The notes under the pieces were generated by a model. That model did no database searches, had not been told where the DNA came from, and was given only the letters and a program-made list of their open reading frames with translations. Source: Clostridiales bacterium (lineage in GTDB: Bacteria; Bacillota; Clostridia; Oscillospirales; Oscillospiraceae). Taken from it: DNA of 9,927 bases. Numbering within the stretch: position 1 is the first letter of the stretch; every line of letters begins with the position of its first letter. The stretch covers positions 1 through 9,927 of the forward strand of contig JAAYFX010000154.1 in assembly GCA_012728025.1 (NCBI GenBank). Reading direction: 5' to 3'. Below are positions 1-7,770 of the stretch, piece by piece. A program made the translations under genes and the position numbers.

Positions 1-2894
1 CGAGCAAAGGGCTTGCGTGGCTTAAGCTGTGTTTTGCTGAAATAGTCAAAGCTTGGGCAGGGAAGTTTGCTCTCGGGGGTTTTGCTGGGATAAACGCCCT
101 CCAGCCTTCCCACGTAAATTTTCATAAGTTCTTTTATGCAAAGTTTAGTCTTATCAAAGCTTATTTCAGGAAGCTTCTGGGTTTTGCCAAGAAGCAGGCC
201 CACAGGCTCACAATCTGAAAGCTCTAGTATAAAGCTGCCGTAGCGGTGGGAAAAAAGTGTTGTTAGCCCAATAGCTTCATCATAGCAAAAGCCAAGGCCG
301 TTTCCAATACACATTTTAAATATAGCCTCTGCCACAGCCCCATAGGTAGGGGTGTAAACCGCCCGAAGCTTTCCGGCAGTGTTTAGCTCTGCTATGGTTT
401 CAAAGTTTTTTATAAGAGATGATGAAACGGGGAGTCCATCATTATATTCAGGCTCTAAAAGGCAAACATAGCTGCCCGTTTCCTTAAATTCGGGAGAGAG
501 GACATTTTCTATATCGCCTGTTCCCACAGCGAAGGAAACAAGGGTCGGCGGCACGTCAAGCTTTTCAAAGCTGCCGCTCATAGAGTCTTTGCCGCCAATG
601 GCAGCAACCCCCAAGTCCTGCTGGGCGGCAAAGGCACCCAAGAGAGCTGAAAGTGGCTTACCCCAGCGCTTTGGGTCATCCAAAGGCTTTTCAAAATACT
701 CCTGAAGGCTAAGATAAAGGTCTTTATATGGACAGCCGGCAGCAATAAGCTTAGAAATGCTTTCAACCACAGCAAGATAAGCTCCATGGTAAGGACTTTT
801 TTCGGAAATTTTGGGATTAAAACCCCAAGACATAAAGGAACAGGTGGAGGTATCGCCCTTTTCACGGGAGATTTTATGAACCATGGCCTGTATGGGGGTT
901 TTCTGATTTTTACCGCCAAAGGGCATCAGCACACTGCCCGCACCTATGGTGGAGTCAAAACGCTCGGATAGACCCTGCTTTGAGCAGACGTTAAGGTCCG
1001 ATAAGGTTTCACGCATACCTGTTTCAAAGTCAGAGGGAAGGGCTTTTTCAAAATCCATGGGAGTTGCTGCCGCAATATTTATATGCTTTTTTGCGCCTCC
1101 GCTATCCAAAAACTCACGAGAGAGGTCAGCGATTGTCTGCCCCTTCCAGAGCATTACCATACGGGGAGACTCTGTAACTTTGGCAACAACTGTGGCTTCA
1201 AGATTTTCACTTTCGGCAAGTTCTAAAAAACGGTTTACATAATTTTTATTAATCACCACAGCCATACGCTCTTGGGACTCAGAAATTGCAAGCTCTGTGC
1301 CGTCTAAGCCCTCGTATTTTTTCGGCACTAAATCAAGGTCGATTTCAAGTCCGTCGGCAAGCTCGCCAATGGCAACAGAAACGCCTCCGGCACCAAAATC
1401 ATTACAGCGTTTTATAAGGCGGGCAGCCTCTGGGTTTCGGAAAAGACGCTGGATTTTTCTCTCCTCGGGGGCGTTGCCCTTTTGAACCTCTGCTCCGCAG
1501 GTTTCAAGGCTTGTAAGGTCGTGGGCCTTAGAGCTGCCGGTGGCGCCGCCGCAACCGTCACGGCCGGTTCTGCCGCCTATAAGCAGAACTAAATCCCCCG
1601 ACTCCGGCTTTTCACGTCGAACATTTTCTTTAGGAGCCGCAGCGATTACAGCGCCTAGCTCCATATGCTTTGCGGCATAACCGGAATGATATATTTCCTC
1701 AACCATTCCTGTGGCAACACCTATCTGATTGCCATAGCTGGAGTAGCCGGCGGCAGCGGTTGAAACAAGCTTTCTCTGGGGAAGCTTGCCCTCAAGGGTT
1801 TCGGATATGTCTACGGTGGGGTCAGAAGCGCCCGAAATACGCATAGCGGCATAAACATAAGCCCTGCCGGACAAAGGGTCACGTATAGCGCCGCCAATGC
1901 AGGTAGCGGCCCCGCCAAAAGGCTCAATTTCCGTTGGGTGGTTGTGGGTTTCGTTTTTGAAAAGCAGAAGCCATTTTTCAACGCCTGCTTCGGTTTTCAC
2001 ATCGATTTTAACGGTGCAAGCGTTGATTTCTTCACTTTCATCAAGTTTACATAACTTACCTTCTGCCTTAAGCTGACTTGCCACAATTGTTGCTATATCC
2101 ATTAAGCAGATGGGTTTTGTTCTGGAAAGCTTTTCACGAAGGGCAAGGTATCTGTCCCATGCCTCGCCAATGGTTTTATCCTCAAAGCTGACACTGTCTA
2201 TAATTGTGTTAAAGGTGGTGTGCCGGCAGTGGTCAGACCAATAGGTATCAATAAGCTTAATTTCCGTAAGAGTCGGCTCACGGCCTTCTTCTTTAAAATA
2301 ATTTTGGCAAAAGACCAAATCATCCATTTCCATGGAAAGAGAGTAAGAATTTAAAAAAACTAATAGCTCTTTTAAATCCATATTGCAAAATCCATCTATG
2401 AAAGCAATAGTAGATGAGTTTACATAATTTATATTTAAAGTTTTGGGAACCTCCATGGACGCCAGTCTGCATTCCACAGGATTAACAATGTAACGCTTAA
2501 TTTCATCAAGCTCATCTTCGCTAATGTTGCCATAGATTACGTAAACCTTAGCAGAGCGAACACATGGTCTTTCCCCCATGGAGACAAACTGGATGCATTG
2601 TTCTGCGCTATCGGCCCTTTGGTCAAACTGACCGGGCAGAAACTCTACGGCGAAAACCTTTGCACCCTCAGTATCCCGCAGCTCGTCAGAGACAATATCA
2701 AGCTGGGGTTCGGAGAAAATAGTGGTTATACAACGACTAAAAAGCTCCGGTGATATGTTTTCAACATCATATCGATTTACAATTCGCAAGCCCTCAAGAG
2801 AGTCTATACCAAGGAAGCTGCGAAGGTCCCCCGCAAGAGCCTTTGACTCAAGAGCTTCCTCGGGTTTCTTTTCAACAAATACTCTATAAACCAA
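1..2894 (-). CDS. purL: Phosphoribosylformylglycinamidine (FGAM) synthase, large single-chain form, partial (3' end beyond the window)
   Basis: Converts FGAR, glutamine and ATP to FGAM, step 4 of purine synthesis, in the cytoplasm. I translated the whole stretch by hand: 964 codons are open without a stop or frameshift, and the frame runs off base 1. Visible parts are a PurS-like N-terminal domain (about residues 1-140, with LPGQFDQRADSAEQC near 85-100), the linker motif TYWSDHCRH (217-225), and the first synthase half with NETHNHPTE (314-322) and DGCGGATGSSK (446-456). The second half has FDSTIGAGSVLMPFGGK (646-662) and IGGKDSMSG (766-774). The N-terminus MVYRVFVEKKP matches the large clostridial type (clade II, about 1,240 residues). 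The missing part, roughly 270 residues, should be the class I glutaminase domain, so no separate purQ or purS would be needed. The start is TTG at 2894: no in-frame ATG or GTG lies nearby, the purD stop is two codons upstream, and AGGGGG sits 7 bases before it. Confidence 0.96.
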   Translation of the reverse strand, partial: MVYRVFVEKKPEEALESKALAGDLRSFLGIDSLEGLRIVNRYDVENISPELFSRCITTIFSEPQLDIVSDELRDTEGAKVFAVEFLPGQFDQRADSAEQCIQFVSMGERPCVRSAKVYVIYGNISEDELDEIKRYIVNPVECRLASMEVPKTLNINYVNSSTIAFIDGFCNMDLKELLVFLNSYSLSMEMDDLVFCQNYFKEEGREPTLTEIKLIDTYWSDHCRHTTFNTIIDSVSFEDKTIGEAWDRYLALREKLSRTKPICLMDIATIVASQLKAEGKLCKLDESEEINACTVKIDVKTEAGVEKWLLLFKNETHNHPTEIEPFGGAATCIGGAIRDPLSGRAYVYAAMRISGASDPTVDISETLEGKLPQRKLVSTAAAGYSSYGNQIGVATGMVEEIYHSGYAAKHMELGAVIAAAPKENVRREKPESGDLVLLIGGRTGRDGCGGATGSSKAHDLTSLETCGAEVQKGNAPEERKIQRLFRNPEAARLIKRCNDFGAGGVSVAIGELADGLEIDLDLVPKKYEGLDGTELAISESQERMAVVINKNYVNRFLELAESENLEATVVAKVTESPRMVMLWKGQTIADLSREFLDSGGAKKHINIAAATPMDFEKALPSDFETGMRETLSDLNVCSKQGLSERFDSTIGAGSVLMPFGGKNQKTPIQAMVHKISREKGDTSTCSFMSWGFNPKISEKSPYHGAYLAVVESISKLIAAGCPYKDLYLSLQEYFEKPLDDPKRWGKPLSALLGAFAAQQDLGVAAIGGKDSMSGSFEKLDVPPTLVSFAVGTGDIENVLSPEFKETGSYVCLLEPEYNDGLPVSSSLIKNFETIAELNTAGKLRAVYTPTYGAVAEAIFKMCIGNGLGFCYDEAIGLTTLFSHRYGSFILELSDCEPVGLLLGKTQKLPEISFDKTKLCIKELMKIYVGRLEGVYPSKTPESKLPCPSFDYFSKTQLKPRKPFA

Positions 2895-2897
2895 GCC

Positions 2898-4178
2898 TTA
2901 ACCCCCTATATTACAAGCTTTAAGCGCCTTTTCTCCAATGTCCCGCCTGTAAAAAGCACCGTCAAAGCTAATGTTTTCAGCCGTTTTATAAGCTGCATCT
3001 ATCGCTGATTTAAGGTCATTTGAAACCGAAGTAATGCCCAGAACACGGCCGCCGGATGTAAGAAGCTGTCCATCAGAAAGCTTTACGCCGGCAAAATAAA
3101 TGTCTGTATCTTCCGGAAGAGACTCCGGCAGGGAAATTTTCTTTCCCTTTTCATATTTTTCAGGGTATCCGCCCGAGGCCATAACAAGACAGCAGGAGGC
3201 AGCATTTTTAAAGGAAATGTTTTGCTCTGCCAGTCTACCCTCACGAGTTGACAACATTATGTCAACCAAATCACTTTCCAGCAGGGGCAAAACTGCTTGA
3301 GTTTCAGGGTCACCAAAGCGGCAGTTATACTCTATCACCTTAGGGCCGGATTTAGTTAACATAAGACCGAAGTATAAGCAGCCTTTAAACTCACGGTTTT
3401 CATCCTTCATAGCGCTTATGGTTGGAAGAAAAATTTTCTCCATACACTGCTTTGCAATGCTGTCGGTGTAATAAGGGCTGGGTGCAATAACGCCCATTCC
3501 GCCGGTGTTTGGGCCTTCGTCATTATCATGGGCCCGCTTGTGGTCCATGCTGGATACCATGGGAGAAATGAACTTCCCGTCAGTGAAACAAAGAACTGAT
3601 ACCTCTGGTCCTTCCAAAAATTCCTCGATAACCACCTGATTACCGCTTTCACCAAAGACCTTGTCTTGCATTATAGATATAAGTGCTTTTTTCCCTTCTT
3701 CGGCAGTTTCGGCAATGATAACACCCTTGCCTAAAGCCAGACCGTCGGCCTTTATAACTGTGGGGTAGGGACAATCATTAAGGTAATCCAAGGCTTTTTC
3801 CAAATCGGAAAAAAACTCATATTTTGCTGTTGGGATACCATATTTTTTCATAAAGTTTTTAGAAAAAACCTTACTGCCTTCAATAATTGCCGCAGATTTA
3901 TTGGGGCCAAAGCAGGGAATGCCTGCTTTTTCAAGCTCATCCACTGCGCCAAGTACAAGGGGGTCATCCGGCGCTACAACGGCAAGGTCTATGGCTTTTT
4001 GTTTTGCAAAGTCCACAATCGCCGGAATATCTTTAGCGCCAATATCAACACAAATGGCTTCGGCGGCTATTCCGCCATTGCCGGGAAGTGCGTATATTAT
4101 GTCAACCTTAGGACTTTCCTTAAGTTTTTTTACTATTGTGTGTTCACGACCACCGCCGCCAACAACCATTATTTTCAT
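2898..4178 (-). CDS. purD: Phosphoribosylamine-glycine ligase (GAR synthetase)
   Basis: Joins phosphoribosylamine to glycine using ATP, forming GAR (step 2), in the cytoplasm. The 426-residue protein has the usual length of about 420 for the monofunctional bacterial enzyme. It begins with the N-domain nucleotide-like loop VVGGGGREH (residues 5-13). The ATP-grasp domain follows: GPNKSAAIIEGSK (91-103), VIKADGLALGKGV (141-153), IEEFLEGPEVS (184-194), DHKRAHDNDEGPNTGGMG (212-229), and the metal-binding stretch VIEYNCRFGDPETQ (281-294). A C-terminal domain ends at NIGG. The ATG start has AGGAGG 5 bases upstream. The gene follows the formyltransferase after a 42-base gap and precedes purL by only 3 bases in the same frame. 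No key residue appears to be missing. Identification is secure. Confidence 0.98.
   Translation of the reverse strand: MKIMVVGGGGREHTIVKKLKESPKVDIIYALPGNGGIAAEAICVDIGAKDIPAIVDFAKQKAIDLAVVAPDDPLVLGAVDELEKAGIPCFGPNKSAAIIEGSKVFSKNFMKKYGIPTAKYEFFSDLEKALDYLNDCPYPTVIKADGLALGKGVIIAETAEEGKKALISIMQDKVFGESGNQVVIEEFLEGPEVSVLCFTDGKFISPMVSSMDHKRAHDNDEGPNTGGMGVIAPSPYYTDSIAKQCMEKIFLPTISAMKDENREFKGCLYFGLMLTKSGPKVIEYNCRFGDPETQAVLPLLESDLVDIMLSTREGRLAEQNISFKNAASCCLVMASGGYPEKYEKGKKISLPESLPEDTDIYFAGVKLSDGQLLTSGGRVLGITSVSNDLKSAIDAAYKTAENISFDGAFYRRDIGEKALKACNIGG
2902..2907 (-). promoter_or_regulatory. Shine-Dalgarno site of purL, inside the end of purD
   Basis: AGGGGG lies 7 bases before the TTG start of purL. It is built from the last codons of purD (Ile-Gly-Gly, then TAA), so ribosomes finishing purD stand on the purL initiation site. 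This site decides the TTG start at 2894. Confidence 0.75.
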
Positions 4179-4220
4179 AGATGCCTCCTAGATTATGTTA
4201 ACCGAACTATCAACAAAAGC
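4179..4220 (-). other. Only true intergenic gap (formyltransferase to purD), carrying the purD ribosome site
   Basis: This 42-base spacer is the only junction in the window where genes neither overlap nor nearly touch. It holds AGGAGG at 4184-4189, the purD Shine-Dalgarno site. The rest is AT-rich, with no GC-rich hairpin followed by a T-run, so I see no terminator. I also found no promoter with both boxes at acceptable spacing; CATAAT is present but lacks a partner at 16-18 bases. The operon most likely reads straight through. Confidence 0.6.
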
Positions 4221-5405
4221 CTAGTGGTGAAAAAGCCGCAGGCCCGTAAAGCACATGGCAATGTCAAGCTCCTTGCATTTAGAAATTACATCCTCGTCAC
4301 GTACGCTACCCCCTGGCTGGGCAATAAAGGAAACCCCGCTGCGTGAAGCTCTTATAATGTTATCGTCAAAGGGGAAGAAGGCGTCACTGCCTAATGATAC
4401 GCCTTTAATTTTTGAAAGATAGCTGCGCTTTTCGTCGAAGGTCAGTTTTTCAGGCTGCTGGGTGAAAAAGCTACGCCAAGCCTTCTCACCGATAACATCC
4501 TCGAAGTCCTCTGAAATGTATACGTCAATGACGTTGTCACGGGCAGAGCGTGGCAGCTCAGGCAGAAAGGGAAGCTCCAAAACTTTATGGCTTTGGCGAA
4601 GATGCCAATTATCGGCCTTCCCGCCTGCAAGCCGTGTGCAGTGAATGCGGCTTTGCTGTCCTGCTCCCACACCTATGGTCTGACCATTAACGGCATAGCA
4701 AACGGAGTTCGACTGGGTGTATTTTAAAGTTATAAGGCTGACAATTAGGTCATGCTTAGCAGACTCCGGTAAAGCAGAGTTTCCCGTAACAACATTTTCA
4801 AGAAGCTTAGAGCTTATTTCAAAATCGTTTCTGCCCTGCTCAAAGCTTATGCCAAAAACCTGCTTTATCTCTTGTTTTTCCGGAATGTAGTCGGAGTCTA
4901 TTTTTATAACATTATAAGCACCTTTTTTCTTTGCCTTTAAAATCTCCAAAGCTTCGGGGGAATAGTCCGGTGCGATTACTCCATCTGAAACCTCACGAGC
5001 TATGATGCTCGCTGTTACCTTATCACAGCACTCGGACAGGGCAATCCAGTCTCCAAAGCTGCTCATTCTGTCAACTCCACGAGCACGAGCATAGGCACAG
5101 GCTAGGGGACTGTCATCAATACCTTCAATGTCGTCTACAAAGCAGGCTTTTTTAAGTTCAGTTGACATAATATTGCCAAGAGAAGCGCCGGAGGGGGAGA
5201 CGTGCTTAAAACTTGCGGCACTGCATAACCCCGTTGCTTTTGTAAGCTCGCTGACCAATTGCCAACTGTTTAAGGCGTCTAGCAGATTAATATATCCGGG
5301 GCGGCCGTTTAATATGGAAATTGGCAGGTTTTTACCGTTTTCCATAAAGATTTTAGCAGGAATTTGGTTGGGGTTACAGCCGTATTTAAGTTCATATTCC
5401 GTCAT
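4221..5405 (-). CDS. Stand-alone AICAR formyltransferase (PurH C-terminal half only, animal ATIC-like)
   Basis: Transfers a formyl group from 10-formyltetrahydrofolate to AICAR, giving FAICAR (step 9). The 394-residue protein begins directly with KYGCNPNQ (7-14), the start of the transformylase half, so the MGS-like cyclohydrolase domain of normal PurH (about 200 residues) is absent. Visible motifs are AASFKHVSPSG (63-73), with the catalytic Lys67-His68 pair; AYARARGVDRMSSFGD (104-119); REVSDGVIAP (137-146); KYTQSNSVCYA (228-238); GAGQQSRIHCTRLAG (247-261); SDAFFPFDD (340-348); and the terminal RLFHH. From memory, the chain is nearly colinear with residues 200-592 of human ATIC: Lys67/His68 correspond to Lys266/His267, an offset of 199. 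It is longer than the homologous half of Bacillus or E. coli PurH. The ATG start has AGGAGG 7 bases upstream. The cyclohydrolase step is supplied by the gene immediately upstream. Often labelled purH, which here would mislead. Confidence 0.95.
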   Translation of the reverse strand: MTEYELKYGCNPNQIPAKIFMENGKNLPISILNGRPGYINLLDALNSWQLVSELTKATGLCSAASFKHVSPSGASLGNIMSTELKKACFVDDIEGIDDSPLACAYARARGVDRMSSFGDWIALSECCDKVTASIIAREVSDGVIAPDYSPEALEILKAKKKGAYNVIKIDSDYIPEKQEIKQVFGISFEQGRNDFEISSKLLENVVTGNSALPESAKHDLIVSLITLKYTQSNSVCYAVNGQTIGVGAGQQSRIHCTRLAGGKADNWHLRQSHKVLELPFLPELPRSARDNVIDVYISEDFEDVIGEKAWRSFFTQQPEKLTFDEKRSYLSKIKGVSLGSDAFFPFDDNIIRASRSGVSFIAQPGGSVRDEDVISKCKELDIAMCFTGLRLFHH

Positions 5406-5406
5406 T

Positions 5407-6126
5407 TTATGCCCTCCTCACATTTTTGTTAATTATACGCTCTTGTATTTCTCCATCCTGAAGGTTTACATAAGACACATAGAGAGACACCTTGTTTTCC
5501 TCGTTAAGGCTATCCCAAATAAGCTCTGAAAGCTCATTTATGCCGTTAGGGATTGAAACCTTTTTCGGTTCACCCTGAAAACTGGGCAGGGGAGAGCCGT
5601 CCTTATCGTAAGTGTGTATGAAATGTCCCGCACCGTTTTTAGGCTCATAAGAAAAGAAAAAACGAGAGCAGGAAGTTCCTTCGGCATCTTCTGCCTTGAG
5701 AATGCTCAATTTATATGAAAAATTCTTTTCCATGCACATAATGCCGCTGATACGTGGGGTGAAATTCGGAGCATCGGGCTCGAATGTGCGTGTTTCAAGA
5801 GCTTGCTCAAAGCTTTTTCCGCTACTGATATGCTCATAAATTGTATCTGTCTGGTCACCGTTTGTGACTATAATATTTTTTTCTATGGTGCGCACCGGTG
5901 AATATATTATAAGGCTGGGGTCGGTCATTTTTGCTGGGTCAAAAGCCTCCGTTCGTATGCCCCCTGTCTGGGGAAGAAAAATGCGGTTTCTGCTATTTTC
6001 GCTGCGACCCATGATGAAATATGCGCATACGGCATTTTTGCCGTTTTCTGATTTGCCTATTAAGATACCCCTGCCGGGGTAAGAGTTTTCAGAAAGAAGC
6101 TGTGAAAGTGATGACTTATCCTTCAT
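5407..6126 (-). CDS. purO: PurO-type (archaeal-type) IMP cyclohydrolase
   Basis: Predicted to close the ring of FAICAR to IMP, the last step of the pathway. The 239-residue protein resembles the PurO family first described in methanogenic archaea (about 200 residues, Ntn-hydrolase-like fold). It does not resemble the MGS-like cyclohydrolase domain of PurH. Conserved-looking stretches are YPGRGILIG (16-24), YFIMGRSENSRNR (36-48), TNGDQTDTIYEHI (88-100), DAPNFTPRISGI (118-129) and GHFIHTYDKDGSPLPSFQGE (167-186). No signal peptide or membrane segment is visible. The ATG start has AAGGAGG 9 bases upstream. It overlaps the end of purN by 11 bases and ends 1 base before the formyltransferase. Context is decisive: its neighbour lacks a cyclohydrolase domain, and this gene fills the gap. 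Family assignment is confident; activity is inferred from family and context. Confidence 0.9.
   Translation of the reverse strand: MKDKSSLSQLLSENSYPGRGILIGKSENGKNAVCAYFIMGRSENSRNRIFLPQTGGIRTEAFDPAKMTDPSLIIYSPVRTIEKNIIVTNGDQTDTIYEHISSGKSFEQALETRTFEPDAPNFTPRISGIMCMEKNFSYKLSILKAEDAEGTSCSRFFFSYEPKNGAGHFIHTYDKDGSPLPSFQGEPKKVSIPNGINELSELIWDSLNEENKVSLYVSYVNLQDGEIQERIINKNVRRA
5413..5418 (-). promoter_or_regulatory. Shine-Dalgarno site of the formyltransferase gene, formed by the last Arg-Arg codons of purO
   Basis: A perfect AGGAGG lies 7 bases before the ATG at 5405. It is exactly the two AGG codons for Arg237-Arg238 of the upstream cyclohydrolase. The protein tail and the ribosome site therefore share the same bases, which ties translation of the two pathway-ending enzymes together. 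Confidence 0.85.
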
Positions 6127-6739
6127 GCCCCTTGGCCTCCTTAAGTAATTTTTTTGATACCATCTCTGCCGCTCGGGGCAGGATTATCCACTCGGCTTTT
6201 TCCATAACCCGTTTTTGCAGACTTTCCGGATTGTCATTTTTATATACAGGCACAGATTTTTGAAGAATTATCTCGCCGCCGTCGGGAATATGGTTTACAT
6301 AATGCACTGTTGCTCCACTTAACTTAACCCCTTTTTCCAAGGCTGCCTTATGAACCCGCAGTCCGAAAAAACCCTCACCGCAAAAGGCAGGAATAAGGGA
6401 GGGGTGCACGTTTATGATGCGTTTTTCCCAGCGTGAGGTAAAGCTTTCAGATAAAATGCACATAAAGCCAGCCAGCACCACAAGGCCAATTTGGTTTTCC
6501 GTTAGAGCTTTTTGTAGGACAGCTTCAAAATCGGCTCTTTCTGCAAAATTCTTAAGGGGAAGACAAAGGGTTTTTATACCGGCATTTTCCGCCCGTTTTA
6601 GGGCAAAGGCATCCTCTTTACTGGAAATTACAAGAGAGAGTTTGCCGCTTTTCAGCCTGCCTTCCTTTTCGGCATCGATAAGAGCCTGAAGATTTGTGCC
6701 GCCGCCGGAAACCAAAACCGCTATGGGCATTTTCAGCAT
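6116..6739 (-). CDS. purN: Phosphoribosylglycinamide (GAR) formyltransferase, folate-dependent
   Basis: Formylates GAR to FGAR using 10-formyltetrahydrofolate (step 3), in the cytoplasm. The 207-residue protein has the normal PurN length. The phosphate-binding loop SGGGTNLQAL lies at 11-20, LAGFMCILS at 89-97, and the catalytic set Asn110-x-His112 (INVHPSLIPAF) with Asp153 (PDGGEIILQ) is intact. These correspond to Asn106, His108 and Asp144 of E. coli PurN. The stretch FCGEGFFGLRVH (119-130) is, as I recall it, the Firmicutes form of this segment. The start chosen is ATG 6739, with AGGAAGG 9 bases upstream. A second ATG at 6730 would give MPIAVLVSGGG but is too far from that site. It overlaps purM by 7 bases and purO by 11. 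No purU or formate-dependent purT is seen. Confidence 0.97.
   Translation of the reverse strand: MLKMPIAVLVSGGGTNLQALIDAEKEGRLKSGKLSLVISSKEDAFALKRAENAGIKTLCLPLKNFAERADFEAVLQKALTENQIGLVVLAGFMCILSESFTSRWEKRIINVHPSLIPAFCGEGFFGLRVHKAALEKGVKLSGATVHYVNHIPDGGEIILQKSVPVYKNDNPESLQKRVMEKAEWIILPRAAEMVSKKLLKEAKGHEG
6136..6142 (-). promoter_or_regulatory. Shine-Dalgarno site of purO inside the purN coding end
   Basis: AAGGAGG, part of a longer TTAAGGAGG match, lies 9 bases before the purO ATG at 6126. It is made of purN codons near its C-terminus (Leu-Lys-Glu-Ala). It is the strongest ribosome site in the window and supports the ATG at 6126 despite the 11-base overlap. Confidence 0.8.
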
Positions 6740-7770
6740 AGCACAACACCTTCCTCTGATGCGACGACCTTACCCATGACATAGGCTTCCTCTCCGCTTT
6801 CAGCCAAAAGTTCAAGAGCCTTTTCTCCGTCGGCAGGTGAGACAATAAAACACATTCCAACGCCCATGTTAAATGTGTTGAACATATCCCGCTGTGAGAT
6901 GCTGCCTTTTTCCATTATATAATTAAAAATGGGCGGTATTTTAAGAGCGCTGCTGTCTATATGGGCGCTGAAGCCCTTGGGCAGACTGCGTGGAATATTC
7001 TCAAAAAAGCCTCCGCCGGTTATGTGGGAAACTGATTTTACGGTTATAGAGTCAAACAAGGAAAGCATAGGCTGAACATAAATTTTTGTGGGGGCAAGCA
7101 GAGTTTCCCCAAGGCTTTTTCCCTCAAGAGCCTCCAAGGGGGAAGTTATATCAGTGTTTTCAAGGTCAAAAACCTTGCGCACAAGGCTAAAGCCGTTGCT
7201 GTGAACACCGCTGGAGGGCAGGGCAATTATAAGGTCACCCTCGCTGACCTTGCTTTTATCAAGAAGCCTTGACTTATCCGCAATACCAACACAAAAGCCG
7301 GCAAGGTCATATTCGCTTTCAGGGTAAAACCCCGGCATTTCGGCAGTTTCCCCGCCAATTAAAGCACAGCCGGACTGGACGCAGCCCTCGGCTACACCGG
7401 AGACGATTTCTGCCATCTTCTCAGGGATATTTTTTCCGCAGGCAATATAATCAAGGAAGAAAAGCGGTTTTGCACCACAGCAGATTACATCGTTTGCGCA
7501 CATTGCAACGCAGTCTATGCCAATGGTATCGTGCTTATCCATAATAAAGGCAAGCTTAAGCTTTGTGCCCACACCGTCAGTTCCGCTTACCAAAACGGGA
7601 TTTGGAGTATCCTTTAAATCCAGCTCAAAAAGCCCGCCAAAGCCGCCAATGTCAGGAAGGTTTTTCTCCACCATGGTTCGGGCAATATGACTTTTCATAA
7701 GCTCCACTGCCTTATAGCCCGCTGTTATATCAACTCCGGCATCTTTATAGCTTTCGGAATAACTTTTCAC
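6733..7770 (-). CDS. purM: Phosphoribosylformylglycinamidine cyclo-ligase (AIR synthetase)
   Basis: Closes FGAM to AIR with ATP (step 5), in the cytoplasm. From the start I prefer the protein is 345 residues, the usual length. Motifs, in that numbering: SESYKDAGVDI (5-15), SGTDGVGTKL (62-71), IDCVAMCANDV (85-95), FFLDYIACG (104-112), GGETAEMPG (139-147), and the later ITGGGFFENIPR and FNMGVGM stretches typical of the family. It shares its fold with the PurL synthase halves. A longer reading frame begins at GTG 7782 and adds four residues (MREA). I chose GTG 7770 because it gives the GTGA overlap with the purF stop. It also matches usual PurM N-termini (M-x-x-x-SESYK-AGVDI), and AAGG lies 11 bases upstream. 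The 7782 start would have no spacing to a ribosome site. Both starts are GTG. Confidence 0.96.
   Translation of the reverse strand: MKSYSESYKDAGVDITAGYKAVELMKSHIARTMVEKNLPDIGGFGGLFELDLKDTPNPVLVSGTDGVGTKLKLAFIMDKHDTIGIDCVAMCANDVICCGAKPLFFLDYIACGKNIPEKMAEIVSGVAEGCVQSGCALIGGETAEMPGFYPESEYDLAGFCVGIADKSRLLDKSKVSEGDLIIALPSSGVHSNGFSLVRKVFDLENTDITSPLEALEGKSLGETLLAPTKIYVQPMLSLFDSITVKSVSHITGGGFFENIPRSLPKGFSAHIDSSALKIPPIFNYIMEKGSISQRDMFNTFNMGVGMCFIVSPADGEKALELLAESGEEAYVMGKVVASEEGVVLC
6749..6755 (-). promoter_or_regulatory. Shine-Dalgarno site of purN inside purM
   Basis: AGGAAGG lies 9 bases before ATG 6739 and 18 bases before the alternative ATG 6730. The spacing favours the upstream start and hence a 7-base overlap with purM. 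Confidence 0.7.

Noticed and set aside
578..919. Minus-strand open frame of 113 codons inside purL in another frame
   Set aside because: purL is open and conserved through this region in its own frame, so this is an out-of-frame shadow.
4179..4220. Possible internal promoter or terminator before purD
   Set aside because: CATAAT is present but no -35 box lies at proper spacing, and there is no stable hairpin with a T-run.
3999..4346. Plus-strand open frame of 115 codons covering the only intergenic gap
   Set aside because: Most of it is antisense to purD and the formyltransferase. The gap itself is only 42 bases and carries the purD ribosome site on the other strand.
5128..5529. Plus-strand open frame of 133 codons spanning the formyltransferase and purO junction
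   Set aside because: It crosses two real genes in antisense and its product shows no family features.
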